A stretch of DNA of 64,000 nt from Lutibacter oricola (GCF_900106565.1 NZ_FNNJ01000004.1:1-64000); one strand, 5' to 3'; numbered from the stretch's first letter, positions 17,099 to 27,345 are shown. A program made the numbers and translations. The notes: a model not told the origin generated them from the sequence alone.

Positions 17099-19453
17099 AT
17101 GATAACATCAAATTTAAAAAGGATATTGAAAGTAGCTGCATTAGCTTGTTTTGTATTGTTGTTAAATGCTTGTGAAGAAGGTGAAGTAGGTAAGGTTAAA
17201 ATTAGTTCAGATTGGAAGTTTAAATTATTGGATGAGTCATCAAATTCAGAAGATAAGTTTCACAAAATAGATTTTGACGATTCTAATTGGAATTCTGTTA
17301 GTTTACCACACACTGCAAATATTGAACCTTTAACAGTAAATGATCAATGGCAAGGAATCTGCTGGTACCGTAAATCAATAGAAGTTCCAAAAGCAAATGC
17401 CGATAAAAAAATAATATTGGAGTTTGAAGCCGCTATGAATTATTCTGAAGTATGGATAAATGGTCTACAGGTTTCAAAACATAACGGAGGTTATTTACCT
17501 GTAGTTATTGATGCTACAAAGTATTTAAGAGCTGGAGAAAATAACCTAATAGCTGTTAGATTAAATAATACAGATAATAAAGTTACAGGGCCAAAACCAT
17601 TAAAAAGATTAGATTTTAATATGTATGGTGGTTTGTACAGAAATGCTTGGATTACTTATAAAGAAAAAGTTCATATTTCGCATCCTATTTTAGCAAATAA
17701 AGTAGCTGGAGGTGGTGTTTTTGTTACTTTCCCTGAGGTTTCAGCAAAAGAATCTAAGGTTAATATTAAAACAAATATTGTTAACGAAACAAGTAATACA
17801 AAATCTGTTGAGGTTGTAAATTCAATATTTTTTAATGGAGCAATAGTTCAAGAAATAAAATCTTCAGCAATAACAATTGAACCAGGTAAAGATGTAGATT
17901 TTACTGAGGTATTTGTAGTTTCTAACGCAAAGTTGTGGTCTCCTAAAAACCCTAATTTATACAATTTAGAAACAGTTGTATTGGTTGATGGTAAACCTAC
18001 TGATATTGAGTCAAACCGATTTGGAATTAGAGAGTTTACGTTTAAAAATAACGACTTATATATTAATGGCGAAAAAACGTTCTTACGTGGTGTAAATCGT
18101 CATCAAGAGTATCCTTATGTTGGATATGCTTTATCTGATAATGCGCAATACAGAGATGCTAAAAAAATAAAAGATGGTGGGTTTAACTATATAAGATTGT
18201 CGCATTATCCACATTCACCTGCATTTATGGATGCGTGTGATGAGTTAGGTTTAGTGGTGATTGATGCAATTATGGGATGGCAATATTATGGAGATTCAGA
18301 TGCTTTTAGAAACTACTGTTACCGTTCAGCAACTGAATTAATTAGAAGAGATAGAAACAGACCTTCAGTTTTAGCTTGGGAAGTTTCGTTAAACGAAACA
18401 AAAATGCCTATCTTTTTTATGGAAGAATTAAATAAAATTGTTCACCAAGAATATCCTGGAGAAAATGTGTATTCTTGTGGTTGGATGAACGATGTGTATG
18501 ATATTTATTTACAAGCACGCCAGCATAGAATATTGCATCCAGATGATAATGATGGAACAAAACCATACTCGGTTTCTGAATACGGAGATTGGGAATATCA
18601 TTCTAAAAATGCAGGATTAAATCAAGATAAGTTACCAAATGATTTAAGAGCAGAATTAAGTAGTCGTCAGGCTAGAGGTTTTGGAGAAGAAAGACTATTA
18701 AATCAAGCATATAATTTACAAGAATCGCATAACGAAAATTTAGGAATAGTTGCTTATTCAGATAGTTATTGGGTAATGTATGATTACAATCGTGGTTATC
18801 ATGATGATATTGAATATTCTGGAATTATGGATATTTTTAGATTACCAAAATTTGGATATTATTTTTATCAAAGTCAACGTGATGTTGAAGATGGAACGGT
18901 TTTAAAATTGGCAACTTATTGGAATGAAAAATCACCAACCAATGTAAAAGTATTTTCAAACTGTGATGAGGTTAAATTATTTTTGAATGATAAATTAATT
19001 GCAACTCAAAAACCAGATTCAGATAAAAACTCTACAAATTTAAGTCATCCACCATTTACGTTTAAAATTCCATCTTTTGAAGCTGGAGAGTTAAAGGCTG
19101 TAGGTATTATTAACGGAAAAGAAGTTATAGAAGATGTTGTAAAAACACCTAAAAAAGCAACTAAATTAAAAGTTTGGTTAGATGAAAGTGGAAAAACTGC
19201 TGAAGCAGGGGTAAACGATGTACTATTCCTGTATATAGCTGCTGTTGATGATAATGGAACTATAATTCCAGATTTTTCTGATGAAATTGAGTTGAATTTT
19301 GGAGGAAATGTAGAAGTTATGAATGTTGAAAAAATTAAAGCTGAAGCTGGTATTGCAACTGCTTTAGTTAGAGTTGGAGAATCTTCAGGTAAAGTAAGTG
19401 TCTCAGCTACATCAAAAGAATTAAAAGGGAATTTTAACTTTAACGTTCAATAG
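17099..19453 (+). CDS. GH2-family glycosidase, probable beta-galactosidase, lipoprotein
   Basis: This 784-residue protein has a lipobox at LNAC (Cys25). It shows the GH2 order: sugar-binding jelly-roll (about 30-185, ending in GGLYRNAWI), an immunoglobulin-like domain, and the TIM barrel from about 300. The acid/base motif W-E-V-S-L-N-E ends at E433, where most GH2 enzymes have W-S-x-G-N-E. The nucleophile motif V-S-E-Y-G gives E494. C-terminal Ig-like domains follow (DUF4982-like and invasin-like, about 600-784). In this locus it would remove beta-linked galactose after desulfation. The altered acid/base motif suggests a specialised subgroup. Related GH2 proteins act on other beta-sugars, so the substrate is inferred from neighbours. 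Confidence 0.92.
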   Translation: MITSNLKRILKVAALACFVLLLNACEEGEVGKVKISSDWKFKLLDESSNSEDKFHKIDFDDSNWNSVSLPHTANIEPLTVNDQWQGICWYRKSIEVPKANADKKIILEFEAAMNYSEVWINGLQVSKHNGGYLPVVIDATKYLRAGENNLIAVRLNNTDNKVTGPKPLKRLDFNMYGGLYRNAWITYKEKVHISHPILANKVAGGGVFVTFPEVSAKESKVNIKTNIVNETSNTKSVEVVNSIFFNGAIVQEIKSSAITIEPGKDVDFTEVFVVSNAKLWSPKNPNLYNLETVVLVDGKPTDIESNRFGIREFTFKNNDLYINGEKTFLRGVNRHQEYPYVGYALSDNAQYRDAKKIKDGGFNYIRLSHYPHSPAFMDACDELGLVVIDAIMGWQYYGDSDAFRNYCYRSATELIRRDRNRPSVLAWEVSLNETKMPIFFMEELNKIVHQEYPGENVYSCGWMNDVYDIYLQARQHRILHPDDNDGTKPYSVSEYGDWEYHSKNAGLNQDKLPNDLRAELSSRQARGFGEERLLNQAYNLQESHNENLGIVAYSDSYWVMYDYNRGYHDDIEYSGIMDIFRLPKFGYYFYQSQRDVEDGTVLKLATYWNEKSPTNVKVFSNCDEVKLFLNDKLIATQKPDSDKNSTNLSHPPFTFKIPSFEAGELKAVGIINGKEVIEDVVKTPKKATKLKVWLDESGKTAEAGVNDVLFLYIAAVDDNGTIIPDFSDEIELNFGGNVEVMNVEKIKAEAGIATALVRVGESSGKVSVSATSKELKGNFNFNVQ

Positions 19454-19468
19454 AATAAAAGTTAAATT

Positions 19469-19567
19469 TTGAAAAAATACATTTTAATATTAATCTCATT
19501 AGTTTGTTTGAATACTATTCATTCTCAATCTAATGAGATTTTTTTTGCAAAAAGTTCATTCCTTTAA
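19469..19567 (+). pseudogene. Orphan signal-peptide remnant between two GH2 genes
   Basis: A 32-codon frame from a TTG reads KKYILILISLVCLNTIHSQ and then runs into a stop after a few polar residues. That is a textbook Sec signal peptide ending in S-Q with no mature protein behind it. It sits exactly where a PUL enzyme gene could have been, in the only gap over 100 bp in the first half of the locus. I read it as the stub of a deleted exported protein, but a chance frame cannot be excluded. Confidence 0.4.
19492..19546 (+). terminator. Hairpin with T-run after the first GH2 gene
   Basis: AATCTCATTAG (19492-19502) pairs perfectly with CTAATGAGATT (19530-19540) across a 27-nt loop and is followed by a T-run to 19546. 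The long loop makes it weaker than a classic terminator. It could attenuate transcription between the two halves of the locus. Confidence 0.4.
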
Positions 19568-19578
19568 TAAATAAAATA

Positions 19579-22014
19579 ATGAAAAATTTAAAACTAATTC
19601 AATTTGTAATAATTGCTTTTTTTACCATCAATTTAATAGGGCAAAACGCAGCTGAAGTTCAAATTAGAAAAAAAGAAAATTTCAATAATAATTGGAAATT
19701 TAAACTAGATGAAAAAGCCACATATAGTGACGCTGATTTTGATGATGCTAATTGGAGAACGTTAAGTTTACCTCACGATTGGAGTGTTGAGAGTGATTTC
19801 AGTAAAGAGTATTCAGGTAGAAATGCTTGGCTTCCAGGAGGAATTGGTTGGTATAGAAAGAATTTTTCATTAGCAGAATCAGATAAAAATAAACATATTG
19901 AAATTCAATTTGATGGAGTTTACAGACATTCTCAAATATGGGTGAATGGTGTACATGTTGGAATTCAGTATGATGGTTATACAAGTTTTTATTTTGATAT
20001 AACACCTTTTGTGCATTTTGATCAAGAAAATGTAATTGTGGTGAAAGTAGATAACTCGGTACAACCAAATTGCCGTTGGTATTCAGGTTCCGGAATTTAT
20101 AGAAATGTTTGGCTCACAGTTACGGACCCTTTGCATGTTAAAAATTGGGGAACGTATATAACAACACCACAAATTTCAAAGGAAAAAGCTGTAGTAAACA
20201 TTAAAACTACTCTAGAAAATTTTAGAAAGTTGCCAAGTAATGCTATAATAAGCACAGAGATATTTAATACTGAAGGGAAAAAAATCTCCTCGAATTCAGC
20301 AGAAATTAAAGCTGATTTATTAAAAGATTATGAAATAAATCAAAATTTAGAAATTTATGCTCCAAAGCTATGGAGTGTTGCTAGTCCAACTTTATATACA
20401 GCAATTACTAAAGTAGTTGTTGATGAAAAGGTTGTGGATGATTATAAAAGTACATTTGGAATTAGAACTATAGAATTTAATGCAGAAAAAGGATTTTTCT
20501 TAAACGGAAAAAATATGAAAATGAAAGGTGTTTGTTTACACCACGATGCAGGTGTGTTGGGCGCGGCTGTACCAATTGAAGTATGGAAACGTCGTTTAAA
20601 AACGCTGAAAGAAATAGGTTGTAATGCTATTAGAACAGCACACAATCCAACGGCGCCAGAATTTATGGATTTATGTGATGAAATGGGGTTTTTGGTAATG
20701 GATGAATTTGTTGATAAATGGACCAATCACGGTGATTCTTATATGAAAAAGAATGACCCAAACAATTTCTTTAACCCACAAGGTTTTGCAGATCCTTATT
20801 TTGAAATGGAATGGGAAAAGAATTATAGCGAAACTGTTAAACGAGATAGAAATCACCCAAGTGTAATAATTTGGAGCGTTGGAAACGAAAATCATAGTCC
20901 AGGCTCTGTTCAGCAAAATGTAGGATTAAAAAAATATACATCGTTTGTACGTTCATTGGATCCAACACGCCCAGTAATTTCTGGAATGGAAAGAGGTAAA
21001 GATGGTGATCCAATAAAAAAGGTTTCAGACATTATTGAATCTTGTTCGTATATGGATTTAATAGCTATGAATTATGGAGAGCAGTGGTGTAAAGCAATTG
21101 GTGAACGTAAACCAGGAAAACCTTATGTTAGTACTGAAAGTTATGTGTATTTTAATAGTACACCTGAAAAAAGGTTTCCAAATATTGAGCGTTCTCCTTG
21201 GTTAGATGTGTTGGAAAATGACCATAATATGGGCTTGTTTTTATGGGCAGGAATCGATTATTTAGGAGAGTCTAAAAAGTTTTCAAAATTAGGAACAGAT
21301 TGTGCATTAATGGATATGGCAGGTTTTAGAAAAGAGCGTTCATATTTATATCAATCTTTTTGGTCAGAAAAACCAATGGTTAGAATTGCTGTGTATGAAG
21401 GTGATGCAGATGATTTTTCTACTTCTGGAAAATGGGGAACACCTCCAATGCATTCATCTTGGAATTTAGAAAAAGGAAGTAAGGTTGATATAGTTACTTA
21501 TACCAATTGCGAATCGGTGAACCTTTATTTAAACGATAAAAAAATAGGAAGCAAAAATTTAGCTGATTTTTCTAACTATATAATGAAATGGAAGAAGCTA
21601 CCTTATAAGCCTGGAATTTTAAAGGCTAAAGGAGTAATTAAAGGAAAAGAAGTATGTGAGTTTACCTTAAAATCTACAGGTAAAGAGCATCATTTTAATT
21701 TAAAAGTTGATAATACTTCTGTTCAAAAAGAAGGAGTTGCAATAGTTGAAGTTGAGGTAGTTGACAAAAAAGGAAACTTAATAAGTCACAAAGAAATGGA
21801 TTTAACTTTTAAAGTTGAAGGTTTAGGAGAAATACTTGGAGTTTCTAATGGTAATATGTCTGACGCTACTCCATTTGCTAACAAAACTTCACGTAAAACA
21901 AATAGAGGGAAATGTTTGGTTATTGTAAAGGCTAAAGAAGCAGCAGAAAAAATTAGTTTAAAGGTAAATTCTAATACTATTAAAGAGGCTGTTATAGACT
22001 TAAATGTAAAGTAG
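19579..22014 (+). CDS. GH2-family glycosidase, probable beta-galactosidase
   Basis: This 811-residue protein has an N-terminal signal peptide (hydrophobic to about residue 20, GQNA) and no lipobox cysteine. GH2 domains run in order: sugar-binding domain (about 30-185, ending SGIYRNVWL), Ig-like domain, then TIM barrel with the classical acid/base motif W-S-V-G-N-E (E437) and a nucleophile in V-S-T-E-S (E520). It ends in two Ig-like domains. It is a full-length exo-beta-galactosidase candidate with canonical catalytic residues, unlike the GH2 gene just upstream. Periplasmic action on oligosaccharides imported by the SusCD pair is expected. The precise sugar is inferred from context. Confidence 0.93.
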   Translation: MKNLKLIQFVIIAFFTINLIGQNAAEVQIRKKENFNNNWKFKLDEKATYSDADFDDANWRTLSLPHDWSVESDFSKEYSGRNAWLPGGIGWYRKNFSLAESDKNKHIEIQFDGVYRHSQIWVNGVHVGIQYDGYTSFYFDITPFVHFDQENVIVVKVDNSVQPNCRWYSGSGIYRNVWLTVTDPLHVKNWGTYITTPQISKEKAVVNIKTTLENFRKLPSNAIISTEIFNTEGKKISSNSAEIKADLLKDYEINQNLEIYAPKLWSVASPTLYTAITKVVVDEKVVDDYKSTFGIRTIEFNAEKGFFLNGKNMKMKGVCLHHDAGVLGAAVPIEVWKRRLKTLKEIGCNAIRTAHNPTAPEFMDLCDEMGFLVMDEFVDKWTNHGDSYMKKNDPNNFFNPQGFADPYFEMEWEKNYSETVKRDRNHPSVIIWSVGNENHSPGSVQQNVGLKKYTSFVRSLDPTRPVISGMERGKDGDPIKKVSDIIESCSYMDLIAMNYGEQWCKAIGERKPGKPYVSTESYVYFNSTPEKRFPNIERSPWLDVLENDHNMGLFLWAGIDYLGESKKFSKLGTDCALMDMAGFRKERSYLYQSFWSEKPMVRIAVYEGDADDFSTSGKWGTPPMHSSWNLEKGSKVDIVTYTNCESVNLYLNDKKIGSKNLADFSNYIMKWKKLPYKPGILKAKGVIKGKEVCEFTLKSTGKEHHFNLKVDNTSVQKEGVAIVEVEVVDKKGNLISHKEMDLTFKVEGLGEILGVSNGNMSDATPFANKTSRKTNRGKCLVIVKAKEAAEKISLKVNSNTIKEAVIDLNVK

Positions 22015-22219
22015 AGTTAAAAAAAATAATCTTTTTTAAAAAGTTTTTAAAGTATAAACGTTGTTTTTTATAAAAGAGCAATGTTGGTTAAGTGTTTGAA
22101 AAACAGGTTTCTGGGTGGGGATTTACTTGTGAGTACATTTTATTTACTGCTGTATACAAATTAAACACGTAAATAAGAGAATTTTATGGTTATAAAAAAT
22201 TAACCAAAATTTAACAATC

Positions 22220-24124
22220 GTGCTTAAACTAAAATCTAACACCTTATTTAATTACATTGCTTTTGCAATTGTTGCAGTTTCAGTTTTATCTAGCTGTTCA
22301 AAAGAAGCGACAAAGCAAGGGGAAAATGTGGTTTTCAGTTTAAATATTGCTGAAGACGCAACTCCTGAAGTTCTATCAAGAGTCTTAAAAGCTCAAGAGA
22401 AGCCTATTTCAGAAATTAAATTTGAAAAAGGTACGTACCATTTTTATCCAGATAAAGGTTTAGAGTCGTTTGAATTTATTTCTAACCATTGCGATGTAAT
22501 GGTTAAAACAGCTTTTCCATTAAGAGGTTTTAAAAATATTACTATTGATGGTCAGGGTTCTACATTTATTTTTCACGGTGTAATGATTCCTTTTTTAATT
22601 GATAAAAGTAGCAATGTAACGGTTAAAAATTTATCAATAGATTGGCACGAAGCTTTTCATAGCGAAGGTTTAATTGTAGCTAATGATAAAAAGAATAAAA
22701 CATTCGATATGCAAATTTCGGATGAGTATCCTTACGATATTAGAAACGGGCAAATTTACTTTGTAAAAGAATATTATGAGCATAGTTTAGGTCAGTCTAT
22801 TTTATACGACCCAGAAAGAAAAGCAATTAGTTTTGATACAGAATCATATACTAATATTACTACCGTAGCAAATACTTCAATAAAAAATAATACTAATAAA
22901 ATACAGTATAAATACGAAGTAGATACCAGAGAGCCTAGAATAAGACAAGTTGGAAGAGAAAGTAAAATAAGAGTAGAGCAATTAAAACCAGGTTTGGTTA
23001 GAGTTTTTGGGCATACTAAAAAAATGCCTCCAGTTGGACATATTTTAACAATGAAAGGTGGACAAGGGTTTAATAGAGTTGCACCTGCTTTTAGAGTAAC
23101 ACATACTACAGGATTTAACGGAACAAATGTAAATATTCACCACGCTGGTGGAATGGGAATTATTGCTGAAAATTCAGCAGATTTAATTTTAGATAATTTT
23201 AATGTTACGCCTTCAAAAGGACGTATGGTTTCAACAACTGCAGATGCTACACATTTTGTTGGTTGCAGAGGTAAAGTGGTGCTGAAAAATTGTACGTTCC
23301 AAAATCAATTAGATGATGCTTCGAACATACACGGAACTTACCAAAAAATTGTTGATGTATTAGATGAGTATAGAGTAGGTGTTAGAATGGGACACGAGCA
23401 ACAACAAGGTTTTGTAGTTGGACAGTCTGGAGATAACTTAGGGTTGGTTAGATTAAGTGATTCTTTCTTTCCATACAATAAATTAACTATTAAAAGTATT
23501 CAATACTTAAATAGTAGGTACCAAATTATAACATTTAACGAAAAATTACCAAAAGAAGTTCAACCAGGAGATTTAGTGGAAAACTTAGATGGGTATCCTG
23601 ATTTATTGATTCAGAATTGTAACATAAGTAATAACAGAGCACGTGGTTTACTAATTTCTAACCCTGTAAATACTGTTATAGAAAACAACTTTTTTAGTAC
23701 AGAAATGGAAGCGTTGTTAATTCCTGTTGAAAGTGGACATTGGTATGAGTCTGGAAATGCTACTAATGTTGTAATAAGAAATAATACTTTTCAAGATTGC
23801 CAACACAGTGGGTTTGATAGAGGTGTAATTCGTTTTGATACTGATGATGATAATGAAAATACTGCTTTTAAAAATATTGAAATAACAGGAAATACTTTCA
23901 ATCAGTTCGATAATTTAATTATAGAAATAACAAATGCAGACGGTGTAAAAATAGAAGGGAATAAAATAACAAATTCAGGTACTTTCCCACAATTACACGC
24001 TAAAAATCCAGCATTTAGAATTCTACATTCTAAAAATGTAACCTTCGATAAAAATAATTATTTAGGTAAAGCTTCAAAAGTATTAGAAGCTGATAAATCA
24101 ATGCCTAATATAGTATTTAAATAA
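22220..24124 (+). CDS. GH110-like alpha-1,3-galactosidase, lipoprotein
   Basis: This 634-residue protein starts at a GTG and has a lipobox LSSC (Cys26). The body is a parallel beta-helix with many N-x-T/F-x-N turns. The block TTADATHFVGCRGKVVL, then CTF and LDDASNIHGTY (D365, D366, H371) is, from memory, diagnostic of GH110 enzymes such as those of Bacteroides. GH110 enzymes remove terminal alpha-1,3-galactose, and one from Pseudoalteromonas is reported to act on lambda-carrageenan fragments. Here it would alternate with the GH2 enzymes, since carrageenan has alternating alpha-1,3 and beta-1,4 bonds. It lies 205 bp after the second GH2 gene and just before susC. Confidence 0.8.
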   Translation: MLKLKSNTLFNYIAFAIVAVSVLSSCSKEATKQGENVVFSLNIAEDATPEVLSRVLKAQEKPISEIKFEKGTYHFYPDKGLESFEFISNHCDVMVKTAFPLRGFKNITIDGQGSTFIFHGVMIPFLIDKSSNVTVKNLSIDWHEAFHSEGLIVANDKKNKTFDMQISDEYPYDIRNGQIYFVKEYYEHSLGQSILYDPERKAISFDTESYTNITTVANTSIKNNTNKIQYKYEVDTREPRIRQVGRESKIRVEQLKPGLVRVFGHTKKMPPVGHILTMKGGQGFNRVAPAFRVTHTTGFNGTNVNIHHAGGMGIIAENSADLILDNFNVTPSKGRMVSTTADATHFVGCRGKVVLKNCTFQNQLDDASNIHGTYQKIVDVLDEYRVGVRMGHEQQQGFVVGQSGDNLGLVRLSDSFFPYNKLTIKSIQYLNSRYQIITFNEKLPKEVQPGDLVENLDGYPDLLIQNCNISNNRARGLLISNPVNTVIENNFFSTEMEALLIPVESGHWYESGNATNVVIRNNTFQDCQHSGFDRGVIRFDTDDDNENTAFKNIEITGNTFNQFDNLIIEITNADGVKIEGNKITNSGTFPQLHAKNPAFRILHSKNVTFDKNNYLGKASKVLEADKSMPNIVFK

Positions 24125-24259
24125 ACTTAAACTCAAAATAATCAATTATGAATGAAGACCAATTTGTATTTAAAAATTCAACTTAAAAATGAAGACATTC
24201 TCTTTATTGAGAATAAGTAATATGATTTTCAAAAATTAAAATAAACTAAAGTTAACCAA

Positions 24260-27200
24260 ATGATTTTTAAAGAATTAAATATTTCAAACAAAGTATTGAG
24301 TAAGTATTTGCTCTTTACTTTAATTGCGTTATTGCATTTTAGTGTAGATGCTCAAGCGCAAAAAATGAATGTAAAAGGAACTGTTACAGGTGCTGAGGAT
24401 GGAATGCCTATTCCAGGTGCAACGGTTTTAATTAAAGGAACTACCAAAGGTGTATCTACAGATTTTGATGGTAATTATGCTATTAAGGCAAATACTGGAG
24501 ATGTACTTGTGTATAGTTTTTTAGGAATGAAAAGTAAAAGTGTTTCAGTTACAAAAGCTGTTATAAACGTTTCATTAACTTCAGATGTTGCAGCTTTAGA
24601 AGAAGTTGTTGTTGTAGGTTACGGTACTGTTCGTAAAAAAGAATTGACAGGTTCTGTAGCTCAAGTAAAGGCAGATCAAATTGAAGAGTTTTCTACGCCA
24701 GATTTAGCTTCTGCGTTACAGGGGCAAATATCAGGGGTAAACATTGCAGCGTCAAGTGGTGAGCCAGGTGAAGCAGCAAGTGTACAAATTAGAGGTTTAT
24801 CATCATTATTAGGGTCGAATGAACCATTATATGTTGTTGATGGTATTGCGCAAACTGGTAATCCAGGTTTAAGTCCAAATGAAATTGAAACTATTGATGT
24901 ATTAAAAGATGCGGCTTCTGCTGCAGTATATGGTTCATCTGCAGCTGCAGGTGTAATTTTAATTACAACAAAAAGAGGTGAGGAAGGAAGAATGAATGTT
25001 TCAATTAACTCTAAATATGGTATTCAAACATTAGGTGATGGTATTGAATTAATGAATACAGCAGAAGAATTATTTTTTGCAACAACGCAATTAGATAATG
25101 GAGCTTCATCATATATTCCAGGTCCAGTAAAATACCCAGAATGGTTAAATAATAACAATACGTTTGATGATTTTGTTTTGGTTGATAACGCAGCTACAAA
25201 TCAACATACTGTTAATATTTCTGGAGGAACAAAAAAATTCTCATACAATGCAGTTGGTGGTTATTTTAACCAACAAGGAGCAATTATAAATTCTGGATTT
25301 ACAAGAATAAATGGTCGTATTACAACTTCTTATAATTCTGATAATTGGAAATTTAATACGAGTCTTGCGTTTACAACGGAAGATAGACAAAGAGTTGGAA
25401 CTAATTTAATTGCAAATGCACAACGTTATTCTCCATCATATCCAATAGTTGATACAAGTTCAGATATTATTTATTCTACCGAAGATGGTGGAGATGGAGG
25501 TGTAAGAACTCCATTAGAATTACTAGCTAGAGCTTTAAAAAAGCAAGATAACAGTAAAAGAGATCGTATAAATGCTAGTTTAAGTGTTACTAGAAAAATT
25601 ACAGAAGACTTAAGTTTTATTGGTAATATTGGTACTGCTATAACGGATGATTATAGAAATCAATTTCAACCAAAATATACCATTGTATTTTTAAATGGAG
25701 ATCCTTCAGAAACAGATCCAGTTAAAAGTAGTGTAACTGTTACTTCTTCAAGAGCAACAACATTATCTGCCGATGGAACTTTAAGGTTTAAGAAAAAAAT
25801 TGATGATCATAATTTTGGAGCACAAGCTACATTTGCTGTTAAAGAAGGAACTTACGAAGGTTTTTTAGCAAGTAAACAAGGTGTTTTAAATAACTCTGTT
25901 GAAACTTTAGATGGAACAAGTATAAACCCAGTTGTCGACGCTTTAAATAATTATAAGTATACTGAAGTTGGTATTTTAGGAAGGTTTACATATGATTATA
26001 AAGGAAAATATTTAATTTCTTCATTATTTAGAAGAGATGGATCTTCAAGATTTAGTGATAATGATAAATGGGGTATATTTCCATCTATTTCAGCTGCTTG
26101 GAATGTTTCAGACGAAGACTTTTGGAGCCCTTTAAAAGGAACAGTTAATAACTTTAAAATTAGAGCGAGTAGAGGTTCTGTTGGTAATAATCGATTTTCG
26201 GATTATGCTGCACAAAGTACTATACAAACAAATGCTAATTATATATTTGATACAACAGACGCTCAATTATCTCAGGGTACTGCTATTTATAGTTATGCAA
26301 ACCCTAATGTAAAATGGGAAACTAAAACAGAAAATAATATTGGTGTAGATTTAGGTTTCTTTAAGAATAAAATTTCTTTAACGGTAGATTATTATAAGTC
26401 TACAAATGAAGATATGTTATTCCCTGTTAGAGTACCTGGTTCTGCAGGAGCTTATGATGGTGGTAATGTAAACACTATATTAAATGTTGGTAATATGGAA
26501 AACGAAGGTTTTGAAATTGCAGCAAAATATAGAACAGATATAGGTAAAAGTAAATTAAATACGAGTTTAACTTTTTCTAAAAATAAAAACAAAGTAACAA
26601 GTACTAACGGGCAGTCTATTATTTATAACACATCATCAAGAATTAATTCTCAAGATATGACAGTGTTTGCTGAAGGTTATGAAGCTGGAGCTTTTTGGTT
26701 GTATCAAGCAAATGGAGCTATTAATACAGATGAAAGACTAGCAGCTTACCAATTATTAAATCCTGCAGCCAAAATGGGTGATATGGAATATCTGGATGTT
26801 AATAACGATGGAAAGTTAGATACTAATGATAGAAAATATTCAGGTAGTGGTATGCCAGACTTTGAAGCTGGTTTTAATTTAAATTGGCGTTATAAAGGTT
26901 TCGATTTTGGTATGAACTGGTTTGCATCTATTGGAGCTGAAATTATTAATGGTAATAAAATTCAAGCTTATACATATGGTAGACACAGAGATTTATTAAA
27001 TATGTGGTCTGCAGATAATCCAAATTCAAACATTCCTATTCATAGAGATGTTGGTACAAATAATTTTGAAGCAAATTCTAATTTTTGGGTTGAAAATGGA
27101 GATTATATCCGTTTAAAATTGGTTTCATTAGGGTATACAATTCCTAAAAAGTCTGTTCAAAAATTAGGGCTAAGTAATTTAAGAGTTTATTTAACGGCTC

Positions 27201-27334
27201 AAAACCCACTTACAATTACAGATTACACAGGGTACGATCCTGAAATTGGAGGTAGTGTAATGCGTAGAGGTTTAGATACGTCGAGATACCCAGTATCAGC
27301 TTTGTATACTGTAGGTTTAAATGTTAAATTTTAA
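24260..27334 (+). CDS. SusC-family TonB-dependent glycan transporter
   Basis: This 1024-residue protein has a signal peptide ending near DAQAQ (about 34) and a carboxypeptidase-regulatory-like domain (38-115: VKGTVTGAEDGMPIPGATV, then DFDGNYAI). A TonB-box-like EEVVVVGYG follows, then the plug domain (QGQISGVNI, PLYVVDGI, VLKDAASAAVYG) and a 22-strand-type barrel ending in VGLNVKF. This is the standard SusC build and size. It imports oligosaccharides across the outer membrane with the SusD lipoprotein encoded 11 nt downstream. It lies between the GH110 gene and susD, so its cargo should be the oligosaccharides released by the GH82 homologue. Confidence 0.97.
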   Translation: MIFKELNISNKVLSKYLLFTLIALLHFSVDAQAQKMNVKGTVTGAEDGMPIPGATVLIKGTTKGVSTDFDGNYAIKANTGDVLVYSFLGMKSKSVSVTKAVINVSLTSDVAALEEVVVVGYGTVRKKELTGSVAQVKADQIEEFSTPDLASALQGQISGVNIAASSGEPGEAASVQIRGLSSLLGSNEPLYVVDGIAQTGNPGLSPNEIETIDVLKDAASAAVYGSSAAAGVILITTKRGEEGRMNVSINSKYGIQTLGDGIELMNTAEELFFATTQLDNGASSYIPGPVKYPEWLNNNNTFDDFVLVDNAATNQHTVNISGGTKKFSYNAVGGYFNQQGAIINSGFTRINGRITTSYNSDNWKFNTSLAFTTEDRQRVGTNLIANAQRYSPSYPIVDTSSDIIYSTEDGGDGGVRTPLELLARALKKQDNSKRDRINASLSVTRKITEDLSFIGNIGTAITDDYRNQFQPKYTIVFLNGDPSETDPVKSSVTVTSSRATTLSADGTLRFKKKIDDHNFGAQATFAVKEGTYEGFLASKQGVLNNSVETLDGTSINPVVDALNNYKYTEVGILGRFTYDYKGKYLISSLFRRDGSSRFSDNDKWGIFPSISAAWNVSDEDFWSPLKGTVNNFKIRASRGSVGNNRFSDYAAQSTIQTNANYIFDTTDAQLSQGTAIYSYANPNVKWETKTENNIGVDLGFFKNKISLTVDYYKSTNEDMLFPVRVPGSAGAYDGGNVNTILNVGNMENEGFEIAAKYRTDIGKSKLNTSLTFSKNKNKVTSTNGQSIIYNTSSRINSQDMTVFAEGYEAGAFWLYQANGAINTDERLAAYQLLNPAAKMGDMEYLDVNNDGKLDTNDRKYSGSGMPDFEAGFNLNWRYKGFDFGMNWFASIGAEIINGNKIQAYTYGRHRDLLNMWSADNPNSNIPIHRDVGTNNFEANSNFWVENGDYIRLKLVSLGYTIPKKSVQKLGLSNLRVYLTAQNPLTITDYTGYDPEIGGSVMRRGLDTSRYPVSALYTVGLNVKF

Positions 27335-27345
27335 AAAGTAATAAA

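Noticed and set aside
22015..22219. A hidden gene between the second GH2 and the GH110-like gene
   Set aside because: All frames are short and stop-rich, with no signal peptide or motif; it looks like promoter or spacer DNA.
24125..24259. A short peptide frame (13 codons from an ATG at 24148) before susC
   Set aside because: Too short and without a membrane or motif signal; the area is better read as the susC leader.
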